A stretch of DNA of 64,000 nt from Ganoderma boninense (lineage: Eukaryota > Basidiomycota > Agaricomycetes > Polyporales > Polyporaceae). The stretch covers positions 124,001 through 188,000 of the forward strand of contig CM035314.1 in NCBI GenBank assembly GCA_002900995.3. Direction: 5' to 3'. This document shows positions 11,006 to 23,605 of the stretch, one piece after another. Made by a program: the position numbers and the translations under genes. Position 1 is the stretch's first letter. Each line of letters starts with the position of its first letter. Below the pieces are notes generated by a model. That model was not told the origin of the DNA. It saw only the letters and a list, made by a program, of their open reading frames with translations, and did no database searches.

Positions 11006-12815
11006 ATGTCTCGCCAGTTTCGCATCTTGATCCTCCCGGCAGCATTATTTCTCCTCACTGCCTTGATTTCTCAGCCTTTCTACGCAGGAAACACGACATG
11101 TGTGAGTACACAGCTTGACTGGTATACCAGTGTTGTCGGGGAATCACCCTGTAAGTCATCATGCCATCGGCCGAGCTTTGTCGGACTCGACCAACTCACC
11201 CTCCTGGACGGCTGCTCTCCTCAGGCGCAACTTACCAACGCCTTCGTCAAATATGCAACAATGCCTGTAAGTACGCCATTTACACGTAGTAATAGACAGA
11301 ACTGACCCGTGTACCATCGGCCGTAGATCATGTTCCCAGCTTCATGGCCGTGGCTCCGGGCGATCGGTGCGACGATCAAGTTTGTATGCAACTCTAGATA
11401 TCATAGTATGCACATGCCACGCACAAATTTACTGAACCCACTTTCCAGCTGCCTGTTGCTGCAATGACGTCGCTTTCCAGCTCAGCATGTTATGCTTAAA
11501 GTGAGGATTTATCAGCTCGCTTATATTCGAAGTTGACTGAAACCGGTCAGTTGCCAGCAAGCTTCGAACAGCAGGAACGGTATTGATGCACGTAAGCTAC
11601 ACGTTAAGCTCTCTGACTGCTTCATATCTCAAATATATCATCCACATTTATAAGACCCGGGATCGTTCGAGCTGTACACAAATAATTGCTCCCCGATGCA
11701 CAATCATACGTGAGTGTCCTTGGAAAGAATATACTGCAACGAGTATGTCTCATCGTGCTTGTATCTGATCGCTGGACGCAGTCTCTCGAAGGACACACAG
11801 CGCGCCGTGTGCAATGAAGGCATTCAACTTGATGATTTTCTGTATGGCGGTTGGGACGATGGCTCTTGGTACGCCTTGATTGATTTTCATCCATCATATC
11901 GTCCATGCTTTCTGATGTCTTACATGACCCAATAGGTATTTGTGAGTGTTTGTGATCTGGTAAAGCTGTCCTCGATCAAGTGCTAGTGCTCATGTGGCTT
12001 GGCCCCTGCAGCGTATACACAAAGGAGCGCGTAGAGCTCACCCATGCCGCGAACAACAACGACACATTTACGCACTGCCCATATCCGAGTCAGACACCCA
12101 CGTCTACGCCAACACCAATGGGAACATCGGGTGGCGCCACGCCGTCTGCAATTTCTCTGAATTCGTGGTCACGCAGCGCTCTAATCGTTGGTGTTGTGGG
12201 AGGCGTCTTGGGTCTCACATCGCTCACAGCGTTCGTAGCCATCATATGGATGCGGATGCGCAGGAGGATGAGCAGCAAGCGAAGCGAATGGTCTAAAAAT
12301 CCTCATTTCGTGTCCTTGACCTCTCCAAGTCAAGGTTCCTCTGGCGCACGGAAGGGTTCGCTCGCTCCGAGCAGGTCCAGCACAGAAGGACGTGAGTGTT
12401 CGTTTTCGCCCCGACTTCCGATGCGATGCGCTCTTTCCATATCTGTGTCACTCATGCATCGCTCCATACCACAGCGCTAGCGTTGTCGTCGCAATTTCCG
12501 CATCATATTCCCAACCTCTCCTTATTCGGAACTCGCGGTAGTCTCTCCATAGAATCTCGAAGGACCGCGTGCGACTCCTCCTATGCCCCATCTTCCCCTA
12601 CCCGGGTCGGCCTGTCTCCCATCGATGAATGCGACACACCCTCACTTGGCACACCCTCACTTGGCCATTTTGACCGCACGGGCCCCGGACTGTTTTCTGC
12701 GGTATACGGCACTGGCTCAACATCTTATGGTAGCGACCGTGAGAGCCGAAATACTGTGTCCCAGGTCAACCCAAGTGCAGTGGCATCGGTGTCGCGCTCG
12801 GAGGTCGACGTTTGA
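11006..12815 (+). CDS. Secreted Cys-rich ectodomain, single-pass membrane protein, family S copy B (399 aa)
   Basis: Exons 11006-11150, 11225-11266, 11327-11383, 11449-11500, 11551-11591, 11655-11709, 11782-11868, 12012-12391 and 12475-12815 give exactly 1,200 nt. The signal peptide is MSRQFRILILPAALFLLTAL and onward, then GNTTCVSTQLDWYT. Ectodomain blocks ACCCNDVAFQLSMLCLNCQQ and GIQLDDFLYGGWDDGS match copies A and C, and exons 2, 3, 4 and 7 have identical lengths in all three copies (42, 57, 52, 87 nt). The transmembrane helix is about residues 216-239, then MRMRRR. The tail is shorter than in A and C: the reading frame stops at 12813 where the sister genes continue through SVSLSAFDFA, and the DNA past this stop still resembles that motif in another frame. 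The tail therefore appears truncated by a frameshift. Function unknown. Confidence 0.83.
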
Positions 12816-15800
12816 CTTCTCGCGAGCTTGCGAATCTCTGCCCCGGGCGACGCGTAGCTTTTCGCTTTTCGTGACTGCGAATACTAGATTAGCAAGATGA
12901 TTATAGGGTCGCAGCTATATCCGGATGCACCACTCCAATCCTATCTGCTTAACAATGCCACCAGACTCCGTGGTCTGACGTATTTACAGGACAATAACAT
13001 AGCTTGAATGACTTTAACCTTGGAGTTCCGCTCTTCGCTCGAGGCCGATCGTCAAAGCCGGAAGACGGCGCAGGCTCCTGTACTGCTGGAGGACGCATGC
13101 GTGCCAGTACGCGATGGCGACTGGTGACCCGAGACGAATCTTCAGTGGACAGCATTCATACCAAGATGTCTGCCAAAATACGACAGGACAGGTACAGAGC
13201 AGATTCAGGTTGATACAACCCATGGTCGAATTCTGCGGTGCACAATCGCGCCGTCCCCGAGAATAAAGATTAATCTGTGTTAGATGACGCTGTAAGTTCA
13301 GAAAACCCGACAACAATCGCGAGATCCATGAATACCAACGCGCATTACAACCAAGCCCATACCACACCAGTACGCCACCGCTGCGCACACGACGTCCGAC
13401 CGCCGTCTCTGCCACTCGCCCCGAGGCATCATGCCGCATGCACATCACATTTACTCCACATCGTGGACCATACACATCCCCCGAATGTAACGCGAGTTCC
13501 CGGGGTCCTTGTTAATCTCACCCCCAACGCGAGCATGACGAGTCAGAAATGTCCGCTCTGGACGTCAACACAGCCCAGCCTGAGCAACGCTCGCGTCTTC
13601 CCTCGCAAGGAAACGAGTCAAAAGACCGAGACTCACACGGCATTTCTTCCGATATCACGCTGACCGTGACAGTCTCATGTCTCCTGTCCCCCGGCGGCTA
13701 AAGGACGGCTCCCCTAGTCCATCGCGCGCGTTACTGTCACCTTCGCGAGCGTTGTCGTCTTCGCTCCCCAGAGCACTGGCATCCGCAAGCGCGTCAGGCT
13801 CGGGGGCGAGCCGCGGATAACAGTAGTGTCTCGTGGGGAGGCACGCGCGGGCGACGGACTCGGGGGACTTCGTGAACGCGAGATCAGCAGGGCCAGTTGA
13901 GAGATCGGTGGCGAAGCGAAGAGGGCGAGGGCAAGGACAGGGATGGTGTCCATGGAGATCGAGTGATGCGTGTGTGGTAGAGGCGTCAGATGGACCAGTC
14001 GAGAGAGACAAATGGGTCAGAGTGCGGGAAAGCCGACCTCAGGTTGGATGAACCATCGTATACGCTGGTTGGGGTCCTTATATGGGGTGGCTGGTGCGAG
14101 CGAGTAGGGGTGCACCTGCACGAGATGGCTGTCACATACCGCGACTGGCGGCGGAAAATGCTGCAGGATGTCGGTGAGGCGTGCTCAGTGCCAACCAGAT
14201 TGTCCGGACAAGGGGCAGCGTTCATGAAGGAGGGCCGATCGCTGGCATAGAGTACTTGCCGGGGCGAGAAAGTACCGTAGAGGAGTAGAGGAGGAAGGGA
14301 ACAGCGGGACCAAAGCTCTGAAGTCTGCATCAAAGCTCTGAAGTCTGCTAGCGAAGGTTGGTGAGTTGACCGATACATACACGGGAGGACAGTAACGAGG
14401 ATTCTCAGCCGCACTATGCTCCAGTATTCTACGGGCATCAGCCGTATCAGTAGTCGCACGAACCATGCGACATCGACGCATACAGCCGTGCACGCAATGC
14501 AGGTGCCGCATGCTCCTCGATAGACCACCTGAGCTTGGATGTTGTCTGCGATCGAGCACGTCCAGCCTCAGAGCCTGGCCAACAACTGTGGTGCCCGGCA
14601 GGTCAGCGTGGAAGGGGGACCTAAATGCAAACATATGACCGTCCGACTGCAGGCACAAACACGATGCCCACAGCCCGTTCTCACCCGATCTTCATTGGTC
14701 CTCTACCAGGGGGATATCCAGGGAAGTCAAACAGATCAGACTCACCGTCTCAGATCCAAGGTTCCCCACCATTCTGACACCTATGGTCCTCCTAGGGGTT
14801 ATCCGCCTCCAGTGGTGGAACTCCGGAGACCCCTGTCTGCGGGCATTGGCGTTCCAGTGGAAGAATTTCTGGCCTTCGCTGACCTACATGGAAGGAGAAG
14901 TCCCCGCTCATCGAGGCTAGATGCGAGGAGCCCGGGAGGAAAAGCGAAGAACGAGCTAGTTTCCAGAGGCCCGAGCAAAAAAGTAGGTACTGCTGGCGAC
15001 TTGAACGATGATTGACGACCCCAAGTCCTAGCTGACCGCCCTAGAAACTACATGTTGAGGATAGATGGAGCTTGCAGAATATCAGCTGTAGCGCGAGGGA
15101 ACCGTTACAGAGGAAGCGAAGAGCAGGAGAGAGAACCGCAGGCCGTCTCGACGAGCACCTCAAAAACGAGGTGCGGAATATTAAATTATGAGCGGAGAAT
15201 ACAACTGGGTCCAAACCGAATAAGAGTTCCTACTATTTGAAATGTAGAATGAGTCGGAGATTGAAACACCTTTTGTCGGTGCTTTGGGCCGACCTCGTCA
15301 CTCAAGCCGCCCATCCAGCCCATGCGGGGGTCTCCAGGAAGAACTTTTCTTTTCAGAGTAGTACAAAGCCGCTCTGAACGAAGTCTATCCCATTGAACCC
15401 GGTTAAGGAACTGGGAGAGGAGTATGTACTAACCAGGTACACGCAGGCTTTGCCAGTGGCGCGGCTTTTCGACGAGGTACAGCCCCAGCGTGTCCAATTT
15501 TTCGACAGGTGGCTTATACGGCTTTTGTGTCTCATCATAGATGCAGTATTACTCGTACTATCAGTGGCAAGTGGTACGTCTCACTATATTTCTCGTTGAC
15601 TGAAACATGTACTAATTGTGTACCGTTTATCCTTCATCATTCATTGAATCATATTACGACTTGACAAGCACGCGGTACGTATGGCGGCGCTGAAAACTTA
15701 AAGCCAGAAGGATCATGTCCCCAGGAAAGCAGGGAATGGGGATGCCAAGTAGTACCAGGAAGACTGTAAGTATCTGATACGATCAGGATTCCGCAGGCGG

Positions 15801-16459
15801 TACACGACGGACTTGTCAATGTCAAGTCACATCAATGATGCATTCCACTACTGACATTATTCTCAGGCGATAGCTTGGTGTATGTTTGGCAAGTGGGAGA
15901 TGGCCCCGAGAAAGGGTACAAGCCAAAGCAAAATGTCTTCTCAATCATGCTGGCATTTCAACATCTTCTTCGTACTCGATCGGAAATGCAGAAAGCTCCA
16001 CCTCATTCAGGTGACCCGGAGGCTCTGATAACAGATATGTATGCCAGACGTCACTCAGCATCTTCGTTGGTCTCCAGGGCCCCGCCAGACCATCGTGCTT
16101 CGAGCTGTTCCCTGCTCACAATAATGGCAAGCTCAATCCCATTTAACTCCAATATGACCCTACCAGCCAACAATATTACTAACTCCCCAAGACACCATGG
16201 TTCGGATCATCTCTTCGAGCACCGCCAACGGCCTGAATAGCAGACCGAAAGCATTTTTCAGCTGACACCTTAGAGTTACGTCGTAGCGGAGGCTCTTTGG
16301 AGTCACCCGTAGCGCACACTCCGGAGGAAATTGATGTCGCCGCCCACATTTATAGTCCCCGTGAGTCAGCAGTCCTCCTGAGCTGATACGACCAGGGCTC
16401 GCCTCATTGAAACCTCTGCCCTTTCCCCAATCTTTCGTGCCTCATCCATTACGTGCAAT
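12816..16459. other. Gene-poor stretch between family S copy B and family M copy 3
   Basis: 3.6 kb without a supported gene. Several open frames of 60-180 codons occur on both strands (for example 13655-14011 and 13986-14528, -; 14539-15015, +) but show no domains, paralogues or splice continuity. A 17-bp direct duplication (CAAAGCTCTGAAGTCTG type) lies at about 14315-14350. The stretch probably holds decayed genes or transposon debris. Confidence 0.5.
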
Positions 16460-18064
16460 ATGTATGCCGTGCACAACAACTCGGAATGGCAGTTCAACGA
16501 AGTCCTTGAAGACATCGATGATATGCGAAACAGCATGATAGTTGCACTGTTGTCGACTATTTTTATGGGTAAGTGATTGTAGCTTTCCAACTTTTCGGAA
16601 TATTCACTCCTCTTTACCCCAAGCCATGCATACTGCTTGCGCCATATACGCGGTCAAAATACAGATGTGCGTCACATCTCCAGTCCAAACTTTACATCAT
16701 ATCAACTCGAACTTACACGCCGCGCGGTAGCCGTCGTGGACTGGGGAAGAGCGGCCAGAAATTTCTTTTATATGCCATGGCATCCATGTTTATTGCGACA
16801 TTTTTCTCGTGGTTGACCTCAATCCTCGGCCAGTTCCAGTCACTCTCTATTGTCAAAAGTGACCTACTAGATGAAGATTACACATTAATGGGGCCAATCG
16901 TAGAGGCCTACGTCACATCTGGAGCATTGACGATCACTGCACGTCTAGCTCTTTTTCGACTCATACCGCCTATTGATTGTTGGCTTGTTTAGGTTGTAAT
17001 TGGAGACAGCATCGTATGGTGGAGAGTATGGGTGTTGTGGAACAAGAACCGCGTTATCCTAGCCACCAGTCCTTTGCTTTTACTTGCTTATTTCGGTGAG
17101 CCGCGGTTCTCTACTCTCAGTTTACCAAGTATCAATGATGTCAACAAGCTTTGGGCGTGGCTGACTATTTTTTTTCTGGCGGTTACAATGGTAACTATAT
17201 TCTCTCGTATATATTATTATTAGATTGATCGCGCAATAACGTCCGAGTCACAATAGGGTTGTATTTCACTGGCCCCATCGGCCTGAGCGCAATTGTGTTG
17301 TCTCTTTTCTCGAATATGGCCTCAACATTACTCGTCGGGTATAAAGCCTGGTGAGTCTGACGCTGATATACTCTCGCATTCATAGAGAGGATGTCGAACA
17401 TTCTGCCAACAATTATCCTCTAGGAGGCATAGAATGAATGCAAAAAGCTTGCATTTTGTGCGAGTCTCCAGTGGGAATAAAGTGCACCATGCACTCATGC
17501 TGCTGTTTGAGTCTGGAATTGTGTACTGTATAATCTGGGTGGGGTATATTCCTTATCGTTGCTGTCACTGCTAAATCATATTAACTCATCATCATTTATT
17601 GTATACCAGACCCTTGTTCTCTCATCCGAAGTGTGGGCAGTCACGTATCGACCCAGTGGCCCTAGCCACTGGTTATGGACCAATATCATGAGTTACTTCA
17701 TAGAAGGGTGCCTGGTCGCATTTGTTGTAAGAGCTACTATTGTACTCTGCACCGCGAACCATTTCACTGACTATCTACCCAGGGGATCTACCCTACACTC
17801 ATTATCATCATGATCGCCCTTGACAAGTCTAGGATCGATCAAGAATGCACGACATCTTTCGTAGCCTCCGCGGGGGTCCCGCCCGCCTCGCTGCCTCTCA
17901 TGGAATCGGGCGATGCTTCCTGCACAAGCGAGACTGCAGAGCGCAACATGCAGTGCGACACCGTCATACTCATTGGAATACCTTCATCCGAAGACTGCGA
18001 CGAGTCTTCCGCGCTGAAGAGTAAAAGCATAGACAAGGATGACACCGGACTCGTAGAACCGTAG
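16460..18064 (+). CDS. Multi-pass membrane protein, family M copy 3 (complete, 370 aa)
   Basis: Exons 16460-16568, 16624-16666, 16731-16938, 16993-17095, 17149-17190, 17257-17350, 17424-17538, 17610-17726 and 17783-18064 total 1,113 nt. Landm arks shared with copies 1 and 2 are VVIGDSIVWWRVWVLWNKN, IVLSLFSNMASTLLVGYKAW, LLFESGIVYCIIW, YFIEGCLVAFV and IYPTLIIIMIALDKS. About seven hydrophobic segments are present, with a polar Ser/Asp-rich tail of ~80 residues. The exons of 103 and 282 nt equal those of copy 2. The intron 16939-16992 must use a GC donor (gcacgt) to keep the frame that the homology demands. Sequence is more AT-rich than copies 1 and 2, hinting at older divergence. Function unknown. 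Confidence 0.78.
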
Positions 18065-18904
18065 GTAGCATAGTACGGAACACTCGGGGCGGATCTTAGA
18101 AGTCGTATTTCGGATATTAGACTACGAATGACGGATCGCAGGATGTCACCTGTAAAATTATGTATCGAATGCGAGTCGAATGCCAAATGGTCACTGCGAG
18201 AACCTACACGCTGGCCAGCGCGCCACCTATTTTTCAACTAGTGAACGAGTATATTAGGACTGTACGAAGAGATAGCACCTAGTCAAGCCTACCTGCGTTC
18301 CATGGGCTAGGTCGACCATTCTCGTATCGAAGGTCGCATTCACTCATTCCGCAGACCACTAGTCCCGGGCCAGGCATCCCGCAAGATTTATTTGGAGAAA
18401 TCCGGTAGGTACGAAAGTCATGGCGAGATAACTATCCAAATGACTGAGCGAGGAGAATGGTCACAACGCAAGCAGAGAGCAAAATCTCGCGCTCGCTCAA
18501 ACCTCGGCAAGGACCAGAGTCGGGGCTTGTAGATTACGTAACACATATGACCGCACATTTGCACCTGCTGAAGCGTATACGTCTCCCTCCTCTCCTCTCC
18601 TCTGCTCCGCCATTAAACCCCTCGTTTCTATATCATTCACTGGCTTGCAGTGGGGAATGCGCTTTCTCTCCGGAGTCCCTCTAGCCACAGAGTCGCTTGT
18701 CTCGCCGGCATGTCATCACGAATCTGTGGCAACTTGAAAGACGATGGCCGTGCTTGAGCCGATCCTTCTACCCATACGGAGCTGCGACTAGCAGGAGGAA
18801 AAAGTAGACGGAAACATCTGGCGTGAGTCCCCCACCCTTGCTTGTGTTGAACCTGACCCGAGAGCCGACGCACCAAACTCTACTCTCGGCCGCCCGAAAA
18901 CAGG
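18065..18904. other. Intergenic, nothing recognised
   Basis: 840 bp between family M copy 3 and the relic copy. It includes a CT-rich run (CCTCCTCTCCTCTCCTCTG at about 18586-18604) but no gene or RNA is evident. Confidence 0.5.
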
Positions 18905-19370
18905 ATGGACCCCCCTAACAAGGCGTGCTGGCAGGAGTTGCAGCTGGTGGCCTCGTTCTCAGTGCATACATTGGCAGCCAGAATTCGTGGTCTGGGAACG
19001 CGCACATCTTGGGGCAGCTCGAACAATCAGTCACGGACAGGGCACAAAGCTGGACGAGGTACAGCTACCGTCGCTGGTGGGAGAACCGTGTCTCCGAAGT
19101 CTCCGTCATCGCGCTTGTAGTAAGCCTCCTCCTCCGCCGTCGCGGCTCACAGTCATATGCTGACTGTGTCCCATCCCTCAGCTTGCGCAGCATATATCTG
19201 TGACGCTCATCATCGTCCATGTCGCGCGACAATCCCATGATCGTGAAGCAGTCCCTCATGTGGTCCGTCTCCATCTTGCATACAGCCCATCGACTGGCTG
19301 CCGGCGACTCCAAGTCGGTGCGCATTCACGTCCGTCCATACCGAGATGAACAGAATCGCCTTCAGTGACG
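18905..19370 (+). pseudogene. Decayed family M gene fragment, closest to copy 1
   Basis: The DNA aligns by eye to copy 1 across the last exons and the intron between them. GTCATCGCGCTTGTAGTAAG here matches the exon end and donor near 500-520; CTGTGACGCTCATCATCGTC matches the last-helix exon near 590-610; AAGCAGTCCCTCATGTGGTC matches near 637-655. Frames are broken: the last-helix peptide VTLIIVHVA is in one frame and the following IVKQSLMWSVS in another, and stops interrupt both. It is the remnant of a duplicated family M gene. Confidence 0.72.
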
Positions 19371-20599
19371 AATACGGCTCCTGTCGAGTGCTCGCGCTTT
19401 GAGTCGCCATCCCTGTCGAGTGCTCTCACCCGCCTTCCCGATCGGCTGCATCGCGACCCGTGGCGCACGGGGACTCCTCCGTAAAGCTATTTTCGGCGGG
19501 TTGGCCCCAATCTGTGCCTACATCGCGCGCTCCTTGTATGACTCTTCCGCCTTGGTGGCGGATGACGGTCGTGCGCTGGGGCGGAAACGCGTGCAACCGC
19601 GCAACGACTCCTGAAACCGAACGGGAGGAGGCTTGCGAGAGCCGCTAACGGCGTCGAGCGTAAGATTTGGTGACGACCGAGCTGTCGCGCTCCACCGCGT
19701 CCACGTTGGTGGCCATCCCAGTCCTTTACCGCATTCAATCACCCCTCCCCCCGAGTCTCTCCATTCTGGGTTCATGGACTGCGCAGCCCACGCTCCGTCT
19801 GCGAGTTACGTGGGTGCTCGGGTCTGTGCTACCGTCGAGCTCAAGAGACGCACCTACGAGGAGGTCCTTCACGATACGCTCAGGCGGCTGAGGGTGGCAG
19901 GAACGATGATCGCGCGTCATGCCAGTCAATGCAGGGAGGACGGGAGGGTGGCGGAGCACGAGACGCGCGCCACGTACGCGAGACGGATAGAGAAGCGGCA
20001 GGATGGAGGATGCGGGGTTTGGAACATTACGGCCTTGAACAGGCTTTGTGTCCAATGCATGCTCGGTTTGCACACCTTGCTTTGTCGACACGCATGCGCT
20101 ACGGTATCGTTGTTCTCCTTCCTTTATAATGTCGTGCTCATAATTGAGGCCGAAGGACTTTGATGCCACACGCACATGGCGTTTCGACAGCCATATCCAC
20201 CTTGCACTTGAATCCAAAGATACAAAGGGCGACCACTGAGTGCGGTCGCCCTAGAAGTCAAGGCACTGTCCTGGGCAGTGTATTATGTGCGTCAGGCCTT
20301 CAGGGCTCGGACGACCTGGAGCATGCCGACTCACAGTGGCCGTGCCGGACCCAAGTTCACACATCTCGGTGGCGCGCGCGCAAAAACGCTGTCAGCAGTC
20401 ATCATTATCTGCCACTTGGTACCAGCCACCAGCTCAGCACGATCTCTAACGGAGGCGCGAGTCGGAACGGAAACACCGTCAACGTCAAAATCATCTCTCT
20501 GACGATGGGACAACAGCCATAGACAGACAAGCATGGTGAGCGACGGTTTAGGACGTGGTGCACTGCCCGAGGTCCGGCACGCCGATGCTCGTGAATTTG

Positions 20600-20750
20600 C
20601 CGATCGTTTTTGTGTATCTCCTCTTCGCGACCGGCGTGACAACATCATGTTCGTCTGCAGACTCGTCATCGCTAAACCGTCCCTGTCGAGCGCGAAGGCG
20701 GTGTAGAACATGGGATCCATGGGACTGTCAGCGGGACTAGCGTTGGGCAC
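20600..20750 (-). pseudogene. Possible relic of a (-) strand family M gene
   Basis: The reverse strand reads MFYTAFALDRDGLAMTSLQT, which resembles the copy 2 exon with MFEGTAFGAAACVLSLTT, and the nucleotide string GAAGGCGGTG followed by GAACATGG is shared with 2277-2300. Together with the (+) relic at 18905-19370 this reproduces the tail-to-tail order of copies 1 and 2. The similarity is short, so this is tentative. Confidence 0.35.
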
Positions 20751-20759
20751 AGTGCGTTG

Positions 20760-21720
20760 GCGGTGCGTTCAAGCCAACCGCCTCCGTGATACTAGATATC
20801 CAACATGCTTGTTGTCACGGGCGAGGCCTCAGTCAACGATTGAGTTCGAACCTGGTGCGTACTCCGTGCAGCATGCTCAACTGTGATCTATCTCATGTGC
20901 TATCGCAAGTCGGAGGCCTCTGTGGGTGTGGACGCCGCTCGTGGTCAAGGTGAGTTTGAATACGGCACTACATTTGAATTTCCTCCGTTATTGCTACATC
21001 TATGTGACGCCAACACCCGGGGCCTATGGTGGATGCTTTTGGTGACGTTGGCTTCTGTTCTTATCGTTATGTCAGCCTGAGGATTCGTGGCCGGTCTTCG
21101 CTTCCTTATGTTTGGGGATGACATTTGAATGTAGTTATGGTGATGGTCTTTAGTAGTAGGTCCGGACTCCGTATCATTGAAGCCAGGTGTCGGTCAGAAA
21201 TCTGTTGTTCGTCTACTTCGCAAGCGCTTCAGATGAAACACCCTCAGGTATGTCTCTTCTCTAAGAAGTATCCGCATGTCTATACAAGAGCTGATTCTAA
21301 AGACCGCATCGCTTCTAGGGCAGGCTAATTACAGTGTAGAGAACACAAGGAGCGTACGGGTGATGTGGCGCATGTTTAAGCATCGCTCTTTTCAACATAC
21401 AGTCCCCCGTCCGCCAGAGGTGACGCCTCAAATGCTCCCAGCGGACGTAACCAGGTGACAGCGGGAAGGATGGCAGATGAATTCTGCCCTCTTGGGCGGG
21501 ACTGCCGAAGTCAGCGCCAGAGCAAGCCGAGCTTCCTGATGACCGCTCGCGATGCCCGTTACCCCTTTGAACTCGTCGGGCCCGCTGCCTTACCCAACAA
21601 TTCCCCCTCCTTCCTTCTGTCCCTCGTGCGACGTCTGTATACCCGTCCACTCCTCCGTCTCGTTCGTAGTTTGAGTCCAGCATTTTCCGCTCACATATCA
21701 TGATGACCCCTGGCGCTGAC
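20760..21720. promoter_or_regulatory. 5' flank of Cys-rich gene C
   Basis: No gene is seen. The last ~300 bp share scattered blocks with the 5' flank of copy A (CCTCAAATGCTCCCAGC near 21426; GACCGCTCGCGATGCCCG near 21540). Possible shared promoter; no TATA box assigned. Confidence 0.4.
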
Positions 21721-23605
21721 ATGACCTGGTGGCCTCGCGTCTCTCTTTCGACAACACTCCTTCTCGCTGCGCTCGCGATCCAGCCCGCCGAAGCGGGAAA
21801 CACGACATGCGTGAGCAAACAACTCGACTGGTATACCAGTGTTGTCGGAGAGTCGCCGTGTAAGTTATAGCTGGCATGACATCTTGATTTTCCTGGCTCG
21901 CTCACTGACTGCTGAACGGCTATTCTCAGGTATGACATACCAACGTCTTCGTCAAATATGCAATAGTGACTGTAAGTAGTGCTGCTTCGCACTGCTCCGG
22001 AGACTAGTACGGACGTGTTAATGCATACCGCGTTTAGATCAAGTCCCAAACTTCGCGTCAACAGTGCCCGGTGATCATTGCGACGACCAAGTATGTATGT
22101 ATTTTGTGGTTTTCATATCTACGCCCGCATATAGTATCTAACTACGTCTCTTAGCTACGTGTTGTTGCAATACAATAGCGTTTCAGCTCAGTATGCTATG
22201 CTTGGTGTGGGTACTCTCCAATGATCTCGCTGCACTCGAGGTAAACTAAGGCCATTAAGTTGCCAGCAGGACCACCAGGACAGCGGCGGTATCGGGACTG
22301 ATGCGCGTAAGTACCGTCTCGCACTCCCTCGGTGTCCGGGACCTTACGCACCGACTCCAGCGAAGGGATCATTTGATTTGTACAGGAAGACATGCCCTCC
22401 AGCCAAAAACCATACGTGAGTAGCCCACAAGGAAGACATGCGCGCATCGGTCTGACTATGTTCTGTAGACTCCCCGACAATCTCCAACGAGCTGTATGTA
22501 ATGACAACATTAGGCTTGATGATTTTCTCTATGGTGGCTGGGACGATGGTTCTTGGTACGCCCTTTCCTCCTCACGGCGTCTACATCTACTGATGCTTCG
22601 CACGATACATCAGGTTCTAGTTAGTCTTCCGTGACATATTGTGCCCTCCATATTGTGCTCATAACCTGACCTTCGTAGCGTGTGGACCAAGGAGAACGCA
22701 GAGCTCAACCACGCTTCGAATGACAATAACACCTTCACACACTGCCCAAATCAAACATCGGCGTCCTCAACGCTGGTTCTCGCATCCTCTGCCCCAATAT
22801 CCACGTCCTCAACGCCAGCATCAACAGCGACTGCGGATGGATCCGTCGCAAGTGCGGCTCCCATCAAGCGGACGCCGCGTGGTGCACTCATCGGAGGCGT
22901 TGTGGGAGGCGTGTCGGGGCTCATCGTCCTCGTGCTCGCATGCATCATCTGGACACGGATGTGCAGAAGGACGCACGTCGGTAGCAAGGGGAGCGAGTGG
23001 TCGCAAAACCCCCGCTTCGAGGAGATGTACTCCTCAATGCAAGCAACCGCCGACTCCTTCGATGCCGTGAAGCCATCGCACCCTAAAGGCAAGTTCAGCA
23101 TAGGAGGACGCGAGTGCCCAGCTTCCAACCCCGCCCAGTCTCTCGCTGTGCTTCTCTGTGTCCTAGGTGGCTCACGGATCCATCTCTCCTAGGTGTGACT
23201 TCTCAATTCCTGTACCGCAACCCCGACATCTTCCCAGAAACTCCAGGCTGGAGCGACACCACCACTCGACCCCCATCTCCCCCTACCATGACCATACACA
23301 ATGAGAAGACCCCCGTGAACTGGGCCGACCGCTCCAAGCCACGATCGTTTTCGACGGCATATGGCACCGGTCCGTCTCAAGACAGCGAGTACTCACCAAC
23401 GCACACCCGGTCTCGTTCTGGTGCAGAGGGCTCGGTGTCGCTCTCGGCCTTCGATTTCGCCGGCCCGCTGGTCCCCGACGATGCGCAGACCATGCTCAGC
23501 TTCCCGCGCTCGGTTGCGACTAATGGTTTCACCACGTTGCACGAATCATCTCCAAATGTTTCGCGCGCACCCACCAGGGAACGGAAAAAGGATCTCTCGC
23601 ATTAG
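21721..23605 (+). CDS. Secreted Cys-rich ectodomain, single-pass membrane protein, family S copy C (440 aa)
   Basis: Exons 21721-21859, 21930-21971, 22038-22094, 22155-22206, 22260-22306, 22361-22415, 22469-22555, 22679-23109 and 23193-23605 give 1,323 nt. An in-frame ATG lies 21 nt upstream (21700), but the start at 21721 aligns with copy A. After the signal peptide (LSTTLLLAALAIQPAEA) comes GNTTCVSKQLDWYT, then TCCCNTIAFQLSMLCLVCQQ and IRLDDFLYGGWDDGS. The transmembrane helix is about residues 229-251. The tail keeps GSVSLSAFDFA. The last intron has a GC donor (gcgagt at 23110) where A and B have GT; reading through instead would stop soon and lose the conserved tail. Function unknown, as for A and B. 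Confidence 0.83.

Noticed and set aside
17096..17120. 25-nt intron in family M copy 3
   Set aside because: Gives a stop in the next exon; the acceptor at 17148 gives a 53-nt intron and matches the family in phase and sequence.
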